Source: an archaeon RBG_16_50_20 (GTDB taxonomy: Archaea > Thermoproteota > Bathyarchaeia > 40CM-2-53-6). Taken from it: a stretch of 6,253 nucleotides of DNA. Shown here piece by piece: positions 1 to 5,159 of the stretch; within the stretch, counting starts at the first letter, position 1; every line of letters begins with the position of its first letter. The stretch spans positions 1-6,253 of the forward strand of contig MEMY01000025.1 in the NCBI GenBank assembly GCA_001768965.1, written 5' to 3'. The notes under the pieces were generated by a model, which searched no databases, had not been told where the DNA came from, and saw only the letters and a list, made by a program, of their open reading frames with translations. Both the position numbers and the translations under genes were made by a program.

Positions 1-1
1 G

Positions 2-79
2 AAGAAACGTAAGGTCAAGATGCGCATTGGCGATGAATCCAGCAGGGCTGAGAGAGTATCTGAGGAATACCAAGCATAA
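2..79 (+). CDS. 3' end of a plus-strand gene (partial, unidentified)
   Basis: The frame is open from the window edge and gives 25 residues before TAA at 77-79. The peptide is highly charged: it opens KKRKVK and ends SEEYQA. I do not recognise it. A strong hairpin plus T-tract begins 14 bases after the stop, which is what one expects after the last gene of a plus-strand transcription unit. The codons mostly start with a purine, which favours this frame. The next frame is also open, from base 3 to a TGA at 90-92, so the choice of frame is not certain. If real, the gene converges on the minus-strand Nudix gene. Confidence 0.4.
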   Translation, partial: KKRKVKMRIGDESSRAERVSEEYQA

Positions 80-93
80 GCTTGTCCTCTGAA

Positions 94-128
94 CGGCAAG
101 GACTCTTGCCGTCACCCTGTGTTTTTTT
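94..128 (+). terminator. Hairpin and T-tract terminator
   Basis: A perfect 7-bp stem, CGGCAAG at 94-100 and CTTGCCG at 105-111, encloses a GACT loop. It is followed by a run of seven T at 122-128, and the DNA stays T-rich to about 150. It sits just after the stop of the partial plus-strand gene. Both the bacterial hairpin-plus-U rule and the archaeal T-tract rule fit. The 10-base gap between stem and T run is long for a bacterial intrinsic terminator, so the T-rich stretch may be the active part. Confidence 0.6.
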
Positions 129-294
129 CCTTGATTTCTTGTTTTATTTTCCGTTCAAGCTTTCTTGAAAGCTGCTTCTAGTGGTGGCCTTACGTCTGTG
201 ATGAATGGCTCTTCTTCCAACTAAAGCTGACAAGAACCCCGTAATGTGACGAACTTCGCGAAGACGAAGGTTCAGAACAAATCATGTGCAGTAG

Positions 295-523
295 ACAAGG
301 TCGGATGATCCTGTTATGCTGATTGAGTTTTCGAAGCCAGTGCAAGGTGCTCCCAAGTCCACAGTATCTGGATGGCTGACGGATTATCAGTCCTCGGATG
401 AGGCATGGTTAAACGAGTGGGCTCGTCGAAGTCGGAGTTAACGATCGGGTGGATTTCGATTCAACAGTGGCCTTGCAGGTCCTGTTGGATAAGTTCTCGT
501 GGAATTCGCGCTTTCTAATCTGA
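295..523 (+). pseudogene. Possible decayed small gene with a frame shift
   Basis: One frame is open from 295 and has an ATG at 316. It gives a 41-residue peptide to TAA at 439-441, including the stretch GAPKSTVSGWLTDYQ, which has the feel of a helix-turn-helix recognition segment. The +1 frame opens at 413, right where the first frame turns Arg/Ser-rich, and runs on as VNDRVDFDSTVALQVLL to TGA at 521-523, 9 bases into the Nudix gene on the other strand. Joined by a single indel near 415-435 they would read as one protein end. I cannot name a family. The minus strand here also has a 49-codon open frame, so coding is unproven on either strand. Confidence 0.2.
462..487 (-). other. Stem-loop downstream of the Nudix gene
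   Basis: CAACAG (462-467) pairs perfectly with CTGTTG (482-487). Past a bulged T at 468, a further 4 bp (one G-U type) close a five-base loop at 473-477. The stem begins 27 bases beyond the Nudix stop on the minus strand, where a 3' end of that transcript would be expected. No T run follows it in the minus direction, so it could be a processing or stability stem rather than a terminator. It also lies inside the possible plus-strand gene remnant. Confidence 0.35.
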
Positions 524-946
524 TTTCATCGTGCTTATCTTTCGTATGAGTTTCCTTGCACCTTTTGTGATGGAATAACTTGAGAGATCTTTGAAGTCTA
601 CCCATTTTGTCTCGGAGGCATCTGACTGTGCTTTCACTGAGGTTGTGAGGGGATGTGCAAGGTAGTCTATGAGGACATAGTGAAAACGTGTCTTACCTTC
701 GTCGTCGCGGACGATGTTGTTCGCCACGCCCAGAAGTTTCTCGATTCGGACATTTATTCCAGTCTCCTCTCTGACCTCTCGCTGAGCGGCATCCTCGAGG
801 GTCTCCCCTAATTCAATTAAACCTCCAGGAACGGACCACAGTCCCTTACTGGGCTCCTGTCCTCGTTTTACAAGCAAGACGCTTGAGTTCTTCACGACCA
901 CAACCCCCACTGCCACGCGAGGTTGATGCGGATACTCTCGTTGCAT
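515..946 (-). CDS. Nudix hydrolase (ADP-ribose pyrophosphatase-like)
   Basis: Predicted cytoplasmic Mg-dependent hydrolase of a nucleoside diphosphate linked to another group. The 143-residue protein opens with MQREYPHQPRVAVGVVVV, the usual entry into this fold. It carries a complete Nudix box matching G-x5-E-x7-R-E-U-x-E-E-x-G-U: G42, E48, R56, E57, E60, E61 and G63, counted from this start. The stretch VKRGQEPSKGLWSVPGG just before it is typical of ADP-ribose/NADH-type members, but substrate cannot be read from the box. Upstream in-frame starts exist at 973 (ATG) and 976 (TTG). I prefer 946 because the family usually begins there and GGGGA precedes it; 973 has no clear ribosome-binding site. 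It follows the FGD-like gene on the same strand, only 19 bases after that stop if the longest form is used, so the two are probably cotranscribed. It may clear nucleotide or nucleotide-sugar by-products of a redox step (inference). Confidence 0.9.
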   Translation of the reverse strand: MQREYPHQPRVAVGVVVVKNSSVLLVKRGQEPSKGLWSVPGGLIELGETLEDAAQREVREETGINVRIEKLLGVANNIVRDDEGKTRFHYVLIDYLAHPLTTSVKAQSDASETKWVDFKDLSSYSITKGARKLIRKISTMKSD

Positions 947-995
947 TCCGTATTCCCCAAGTCTTGAAGTCATCAAACGGTTCGCTCAGTGGTCT

Positions 996-2036
996 CTATT
1001 CCACAGCCACTGTACGAACGGGTCGGAAGAGGCTTTCATAATACTCTCGCATCCATGGCAGTATTTCGCGTCCTAGCAGATTCAGAAATCTTTCTTCAAT
1101 CGGGCTAGCGCTGTGAATGTACACCCTGTCGAAACCCATTTTTAGAAACTCGCCGAGCCTTTTGATGATGTCATCTGAGTCTGTTGTTATCAGCCAAGAT
1201 TCCTTAATCTTCTTCTCCTCCTCGGGACCTACGAGTGCTTCGAGTTCGCGAGGATCCCAGACGTGTTCTCGCTTTTCTCGTGGGATGGCTGTGGTGGCCC
1301 AGAACATGGCGGATTTCAATGCGCGATTGTAGTCAATATCGTATGCAACTTTGAATTCCATGCTCTTACTCATCTTCGACGGATCCCGCCCTACCCTTGT
1401 CGCTGCCTTATCCATCGCGCTTACGATCTTTCTGAAGCGCTCTAAGCCCCTCGGATTAGTTAGAATTCCGTCACAGAACTGTCCCGCAATCCGGGCGACG
1501 CGTTCATTCGAAGTCGCTAGGTAGACTGGAATACTGGTCTTAGGTTTCGTGTACAATTTTGCTCGATTGAGCTGGTAGTATTTGCCTTCATAGGTTACGA
1601 AGTCGCCTTTCCAAAGCTTCTGAATGATCTCTAGAGCCTCTTGTAGACGTCCGATCTTCTCTTCAAATCCAGGCCATTTGAATCCTAGTGGGATCTCGTT
1701 CATTGCGTGCCCGGTTCCCAGAGTTACGAAGATTCGTCCCGGGTAGAGGTTGTCGAGAGTTGCGAAGGCCTGAGCGACTAAAGCTGGATGATAACGGAAC
1801 ATGGGCGTTGTGACGGCAGTCCCAACTTCAACTTTCCTTGTTTTCTCAGCTGCGGAGGCCAGCCAGATCCATGAAAATCCCGCTTGCCCGCCTGTGTCGC
1901 CCCAAGGATGGAAGTGGTCGCTAGTGACAATCATGTCGAAGCCGACGACTTCGGCGCGTACAGCATATTGCAGCAATCTCTGAGGATCATACTGCTCTTG
2001 AGCTGCCCAATACCCGAGTCGAAGCGTGGCCGCCAA
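996..2036 (-). CDS. F420-dependent oxidoreductase of the luciferase-like (LLM) family, FGD-like
   Basis: A 346-residue TIM-barrel enzyme expected to move a hydride between coenzyme F420 and an alcohol-like substrate in the cytoplasm. It aligns end to end, from memory, with mycobacterial F420-dependent glucose-6-phosphate dehydrogenase (FGD). E14, D40, H41 and W45 (TSDHFHPW) match FGD E13, D39, H40 and W44. Other shared blocks are FRYHPALVAQAFATLDNLYPGR (residues 80-101, in parts), GTG at 107-109, and the PVYLA strand near 170. Differences matter: FGD Glu109, the presumed acid, is His110 here (GTGHAMNE), and the glucose-6-phosphate phosphate ligands K198, K259 and R283 appear as R196, R256 and S280. 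The cofactor is therefore likely F420 but the substrate is probably not glucose-6-phosphate. The start is TTG at 2034-2036. The frame is closed by TAG 27 bases upstream and has no nearby ATG, so TTG is well supported. The Nudix gene follows closely. Confidence 0.88.
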   Translation of the reverse strand: MAATLRLGYWAAQEQYDPQRLLQYAVRAEVVGFDMIVTSDHFHPWGDTGGQAGFSWIWLASAAEKTRKVEVGTAVTTPMFRYHPALVAQAFATLDNLYPGRIFVTLGTGHAMNEIPLGFKWPGFEEKIGRLQEALEIIQKLWKGDFVTYEGKYYQLNRAKLYTKPKTSIPVYLATSNERVARIAGQFCDGILTNPRGLERFRKIVSAMDKAATRVGRDPSKMSKSMEFKVAYDIDYNRALKSAMFWATTAIPREKREHVWDPRELEALVGPEEEKKIKESWLITTDSDDIIKRLGEFLKMGFDRVYIHSASPIEERFLNLLGREILPWMREYYESLFRPVRTVAVE

Positions 2037-2079
2037 TCGAACGCGCCCTTGAAGCAGACCCTACATATGGCAACTTTCG

Positions 2080-2091
2080 CTTAAAGCTTCC
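2080..2091 (-). promoter_or_regulatory. Candidate archaeal BRE/TATA promoter for the FGD-like gene
   Basis: On the minus strand GGAAGC (2091-2086) reads as a BRE-like element directly followed by TTTAAG (2085-2080), a TATA-like box. Transcription would start about 25 bases on, near 2055-2060, leaving a leader of roughly 20 bases to the TTG at 2036. The 84-base gap after the aldo/keto reductase stop has room for a separate promoter. This is a motif match by eye only. Confidence 0.35.
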
Positions 2092-2120
2092 AGCTGACTT
2101 TGCCGGCTCAAAACAGTTGA

Positions 2121-3095
2121 CTAATGGTGGGCCAAGGCTCTAATGAGATTGGGAACTGCGCTTAGTCGATCGAATTTTGCATTTGCCGCTGCTCTCTCCA
2201 ACTTCTCGACCTCATCAGTTCTCATTCGCCAATCTACGGCGCCCGCATCGTCGGTCACGTGTTGAGGCGTCTTGATTCCGGGAATCGCGACCACGTTTTC
2301 TCGCATAATCAACCAGTTCAGTGCAACTTGAGAAGCGGTCTTCCCGCGAGCGGTCGCTATCTCTTCAATAGCGCGATTAACCTCGCTGAGTTGGGCAAGA
2401 TTTCGAGAGGAGAACCTGGTGTTCGTCTTCTGAACGAAATTAGTGGGTTCAGAATTGGGAGAAAACTTGCCTGTAAGAAGACCTTGCGCAAGTGGGCTGT
2501 ATGCGATGATGGTGATCCTTTCGCTCGCAGCATGGGAGAGGAGATCTTTCTCTACGCGTCTATCTAGCAAGTTGTATCTAACTTGGTTCGAGGTCAATTC
2601 TATCGGTGCCAGTGCGTTCTGCGCTGCACTAACTCCTCTTAGATTGAAATTGCTCACGCCAACACACCGAACCTTCCCATCATGAAGGAGCTTTCTCATT
2701 GCCCTCATCGTGTTGCCTATTGGGACGATCGGGTTAGGGAAATGCGCCTGATACAGATCGATGACGTCAACCCCAAGTCGACGTAAGCTGCGCTCCGCGG
2801 CTTTCAGAACCCGTCCATAACTTAGATTCCAGGGCGAGACTTTCGTGGCGATCACAACATCCTCTCTGTGCCCTCGAAGAGCTTCGCCGATCAGCTCCTC
2901 AGACCTGCCGCGACCGTAAAGCTCCGCGGTGTCGATCAGATTAATTCCAAGTTCCATAGCCGTCTCGAAGGCCGTGAGTACATCCTTCTTGCCATACGAA
3001 CCACCCCACCCCCACTCGCGGCTCCCCCACTGCCAAGTCCCCAACCCAACAGCGGAAACCTTGATTCCCGACTTTCCTAACTCTCGATACTCCAT
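2121..3095 (-). CDS. Aldo/keto reductase
   Basis: A 324-residue, full-length (beta/alpha)8-barrel NAD(P)H-dependent reductase of carbonyl compounds, predicted cytoplasmic. The catalytic tetrad is complete: D55 and Y60 in LIDTAELYGRGRSEE, K85 in VVIATKV, and H118 in DLYQAHFPN. Cofactor-site features are VGVSNF (145-150), the YSPLAQGLLTGKF segment (199-211) and IPGIKTPQHV (271-280). It resembles the YhdN/AKR11-like general stress or sugar-type reductases of bacteria and archaea, but the substrate is unknown. The ATG at 3093-3095 begins the conserved MEYRELGKSGIKVSAVGLGTW-type opening, so the start is firm even though only a weak AGGA lies upstream. It stands 49 bases after the small ORF and 84 bases before the FGD-like gene, all on the same strand. 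The FGD-like gene has its own promoter candidate, so one operon is possible but not required. In the C-terminal cofactor segment the usual ENAGA-type Asn is Asp (DDAGA, 282-286). Confidence 0.93.
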   Translation of the reverse strand: MEYRELGKSGIKVSAVGLGTWQWGSREWGWGGSYGKKDVLTAFETAMELGINLIDTAELYGRGRSEELIGEALRGHREDVVIATKVSPWNLSYGRVLKAAERSLRRLGVDVIDLYQAHFPNPIVPIGNTMRAMRKLLHDGKVRCVGVSNFNLRGVSAAQNALAPIELTSNQVRYNLLDRRVEKDLLSHAASERITIIAYSPLAQGLLTGKFSPNSEPTNFVQKTNTRFSSRNLAQLSEVNRAIEEIATARGKTASQVALNWLIMRENVVAIPGIKTPQHVTDDAGAVDWRMRTDEVEKLERAAANAKFDRLSAVPNLIRALAHH

Positions 3096-3144
3096 ATTCG
3101 GTTTCTGTCCTGAATGGTTTCGGGTTTTGGGAAAAACTCAGAGG

Positions 3145-3306
3145 CTAATCTTTCCGCGTGTTATGGTGTCTCACCAGTGAAATTGCTACAAACAATGTGG
3201 CTCCAACGATTAAACCCAACTCGATCGTTCCAACGCGGATGTCAATTTTCTCAAGCACGTCAATGGAAATGGTAGGTTTCACCGGTGCAATCTTGATGGT
3301 AGTCAT
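3145..3306 (-). CDS. Small ORF: tRNA-binding-domain-like start, membrane-helix-like end
   Basis: Starting at the ATG at 3304-3306, this encodes 53 residues. Residues 6-28 (IAPVKPTISIDVLEKIDIRV and on to GTI) resemble the start of CsaA/MetRS-beta-type tRNA-binding domain proteins, which normally run over 100 residues. After GTIE the expected conserved sequence is absent. Instead residues 30-45 (LGLIVGATLFVAISLV) form a hydrophobic segment followed by a basic tail, RHHNTRKD, like a single membrane anchor. I found no continuation of the tRNA-binding fold in the other two frames, so this is not a simple single frameshift. It may be a rearranged gene remnant, a genuine one-helix membrane protein whose N-terminal likeness is accidental, or the end of a lost longer protein. 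A GTG at 3355-3357 would add 17 residues. No clear ribosome-binding site precedes either start. Confidence 0.4.
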   Translation of the reverse strand: MTTIKIAPVKPTISIDVLEKIDIRVGTIELGLIVGATLFVAISLVRHHNTRKD

Positions 3307-3376
3307 GGTCAACTGCGGGAGATAGATCGCCCAGAATTTAGGCAGATATGTTCTCACGAACTGACGCTAATTGGAC

Positions 3377-3457
3377 TCAGCGATCGAATCTTAGGTATTC
3401 ACTGGTACCGTGAAGAAGGCCCATAACTACCTTGGATACTGGACGTTGAATTGTCAT
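3377..3457 (-). CDS. Doubtful 26-codon ORF
   Basis: An ATG at 3455-3457 begins MTIQRPVSKVVMGLLHGTSE and ends at a TGA at 3377-3379. GGAG lies about 12 bases upstream, rather far for a ribosome-binding site. The peptide matches nothing I know. It lies in the 147-base gap between the second permease and the 53-codon ORF, on the same strand. It is most likely chance; a short leader or remnant peptide cannot be excluded. Confidence 0.12.
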   Translation of the reverse strand: MTIQRPVSKVVMGLLHGTSEYLRFDR

Positions 3458-3465
3458 GGTGTTGC

Positions 3466-3498
3466 GAATCTCCGGGGAGTGCGATTCAGCTGTTTCGC
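3466..3498 (-). other. Overlapping dyads after the ABC operon
   Basis: Two competing inverted repeats sit 6 to 40 bases past the last permease stop. One pairs GAAT-CTCC (3466-3473) with GGAG (3476-3479) and ATTC (3484-3487), with a four-base bulge. The other is the dyad GCGA..CAGCTG..TCGC at 3481-3498. Neither is followed by a T run on the minus strand, so they are possible 3'-end or processing structures rather than proven terminators. Confidence 0.25.
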
Positions 3499-3504
3499 GT
3501 TGTT

Positions 3505-4338
3505 TTAGCTTGTGGCAATGCTACCCTGCTTACGGGCGCTTTCTTCAATCTTGTTGAAAGCTATGAATCCGACTAGGAGCATTGAGACAGACAGCAAGGC
3601 GGACGCAGTATACTCGATGACTTCTGGTAAGATAGTCGGCGTCGAGAAAGCAGCGTGGCGCATTAAGTCAATGTAGTATGTGAAGGGAATGGCCATCGAG
3701 ACGTACCGGAAGGGCATGGGAATAACGGTGATTGGGAAAAGTGCACCACAAATGATCATGTAACCAAAGAACACCAGATTGGCTATGGTGTTGTAGGATT
3801 TGATGCGCATTGTCAACCCGGCGAAGAACAGTCCAAATCCTATCAGCGCAATCTCAAAGAGCCCTAGACCCAACAGAAATAGGGCCGGGTTGGAAAGGGT
3901 CACAAGGCCGCCGCCGATCAAATACAGAAGTAGCGTTGTATAACCGATTATTATCGTGTCGGTAAGGAAGACGCGCGCCCACCTACCTATGATCAGCGTT
4001 ATGCGACTCGCGGGAGCTAGGAAGAATTGCTCCAGCGTGCCCGCGGTCTGCTCGTTTCGCACTGTTTGACCAATCCCCCAAACCGCGGTGCTGAAGAGAA
4101 TTATGAAGACGAAACCCAGAAGGAAGAAGCTGAACCCCCCTGATTCTTGAGGGGTTGTTGAAGTTGTGGGAGCGAAAAGTGTCACTCCAAGGGCGAAGAA
4201 AAAGAACCAGAGCGGAGTGCTAATGAACTCGCCTAGGACCCATGCTGGCTGACGGAAGTATGAGCGAAGTTCCTTCACGAAAGAGGCTCTAAATTCCGTG
4301 ATGAGTCTGACTATTGAGTTAGTATTTGGAGAATTCAC
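3505..4338 (-). CDS. ABC-2 type transporter permease (second subunit)
   Basis: A 277-residue integral membrane protein, the usual length for DrrB-like permeases, expected to form half of the export channel. Hydrophobic segments lie near residues 33-55, 69-92, 127-148, 152-176, 184-208 and 245-262, giving about six helices. The cytoplasmic coupling motif of the family is present between helices two and three: RNEQTAGTLEQFFLAPASR (94-112). The start is GTG at 4336-4338. A GGTG ribosome-binding site at 4345-4348 is 6 bases upstream, and the gene begins 20 bases inside the end of the first permease, so translational coupling is likely. The two permeases share the RxEQxxGTLEQxFLAP core but differ elsewhere, which points to a heterodimer rather than a recent copy. 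Substrate is unknown. Confidence 0.9.
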   Translation of the reverse strand: MNSPNTNSIVRLITEFRASFVKELRSYFRQPAWVLGEFISTPLWFFFFALGVTLFAPTTSTTPQESGGFSFFLLGFVFIILFSTAVWGIGQTVRNEQTAGTLEQFFLAPASRITLIIGRWARVFLTDTIIIGYTTLLLYLIGGGLVTLSNPALFLLGLGLFEIALIGFGLFFAGLTMRIKSYNTIANLVFFGYMIICGALFPITVIPMPFRYVSMAIPFTYYIDLMRHAAFSTPTILPEVIEYTASALLSVSMLLVGFIAFNKIEESARKQGSIATS

Positions 4339-5158
4339 CTGTCACACCCGCTTTCTTTTCGAATTGCTTGAAAACTGCGTAGCCAATTGCCGGGTAGGCC
4401 AACGCTAGGGCGAGTAGAATGAACACGCTGCCGTATAGGCTCACTAAGGTCTGATTTGCTAAGACTATACGGCGCATATCATCAATGACGTAGGTCTGGG
4501 GCAAAACACCTGATAGAAATTGCACCCAATAGGGAAGGAGGGTAACCGGGTAGTAAGTGCCTGTCAAAGTCGCGAAGAGTAGATTGACAATCTGTGTTAG
4601 GATGTAGGGTTCTTTGAACTTGATGATATACCCTGCGAATAGAAAACCAATTCCGAACATTGGAATCAGTCCCACAAGCAACGCTAGGAAGGCTGGAATA
4701 ATCGTCAGAAACGCCGAGGGCAGAGCGATAGCGAGGGTCACGCCGACAACAATGAAGAAGATACCTGTTGTGATGACAACATCCGTCAGGCTCATCCCTA
4801 TCAATAGAGTGAAACGGTTCACGGGGGCCAAGAAGTTTTGTTCAAGAGTACCCTTCATCTGTTCGTCGCGAAGTACAACTCCCACATCCTCGACTACAAC
4901 CCAGCTTGTCATCCAGACCGCGCTTCCGAGAATCTCGTAAACTATGATGTTTGTCGTCCCGGTTCGGGCGGCAAAATTAGTCGCGGCATTGTTACCGCCT
5001 ACGAATTGTCCCATGCCGAAGATGAGCAGCGTGAACAGGAATGGTATTACAAGGTAGAGTACGAAGTTACCCGGGTAGCGTGTGTAGTGTTTAATTCCTT
5101 TCCAGAAAATTGCCGCCCATGCTTGGAGTATGGCCCTGACTCCAGAGGTTGTTTCCAT
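4319..5158 (-). CDS. ABC-2 type transporter permease (first subunit)
   Basis: A 279-residue membrane protein with about six hydrophobic segments, near residues 32-52, 72-92, 118-146, 150-178, 188-214 and 240-263. The family coupling motif is RDEQMKGTLEQNFLAPVNR at 97-115. It should pair with the next gene's product to form the transmembrane part of a DrrAB-like exporter driven by the upstream ATPase. I chose ATG at 5156-5158 because GTGAT (5163-5167), a good match to the 16S anti-Shine-Dalgarno, lies 4 bases before it and overlaps the ATPase stop codon. An in-frame ATG at 5198-5200 would add 14 residues and overlap the ATPase by 41 bases; that extension looks uncharacteristic. The protein ends in a charged tail (KKAGVTGEFSKY). 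No substrate can be named from the sequence. Confidence 0.9.
   Translation of the reverse strand: METTSGVRAILQAWAAIFWKGIKHYTRYPGNFVLYLVIPFLFTLLIFGMGQFVGGNNAATNFAARTGTTNIIVYEILGSAVWMTSWVVVEDVGVVLRDEQMKGTLEQNFLAPVNRFTLLIGMSLTDVVITTGIFFIVVGVTLAIALPSAFLTIIPAFLALLVGLIPMFGIGFLFAGYIIKFKEPYILTQIVNLLFATLTGTYYPVTLLPYWVQFLSGVLPQTYVIDDMRRIVLANQTLVSLYGSVFILLALALAYPAIGYAVFKQFEKKAGVTGEFSKY
4345..4348 (-). promoter_or_regulatory. Ribosome-binding site for the second permease
   Basis: GGTG on the minus strand, 6 bases before the GTG start at 4338 and inside the end of the first permease gene. It supports the GTG start and the 20-base overlap. Confidence 0.5.
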
Positions 5159-5159
5159 T

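Larger units (their letters stand above)
80..514. other. Intergenic region between convergent genes, with hairpins and weak coding traces
   Basis: This 435-base stretch has no confident gene. Apart from the terminator at its left end it holds overlapping small hairpins at 154-173 (TTCAAG/CTTGAA, and alternatively AGCTTT/AAAGCT), a bulged hairpin at 251-273 (GAACTTCG and CGAAGGTTC), a stable stem at 462-487, and short plus-strand open frames between about 245 and 523 that look protein-like but are broken. I saw no tRNA, no rRNA and no direct-repeat array. It may be the remains of a decayed gene, a small structured RNA, or ordinary spacer. Confidence 0.5.

Noticed and set aside
3..92. Alternative reading of the left-edge gene tail in the next frame, ending at TGA 90-92
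   Set aside because: It is also open, but codon purine pattern and distance to the terminator slightly favour the frame ending at 79. It is not excluded.
154..173. Second terminator hairpin (TTCAAG/CTTGAA or AGCTTT/AAAGCT)
   Set aside because: The stems are only 6 bp, mutually exclusive, AT-rich, and not followed by a T run.
327..475. Minus-strand 49-codon open frame in the intergenic region
   Set aside because: It lacks an early start (its ATG is past the middle), has no ribosome-binding site, and is antisense to the equally weak plus-strand traces.
174..514. tRNA or other standard RNA gene in the left intergenic region
   Set aside because: No T-arm (GGTTCRA-type) with matching acceptor and anticodon arms was found on either strand; TTCGAAGCC near 329 lacks a paired arm.
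996..2036. Naming the F420 enzyme as glucose-6-phosphate dehydrogenase (fgd)
   Set aside because: The residues that bind the sugar phosphate in FGD are not kept, and the Glu109 position is His, so only the family can be claimed.
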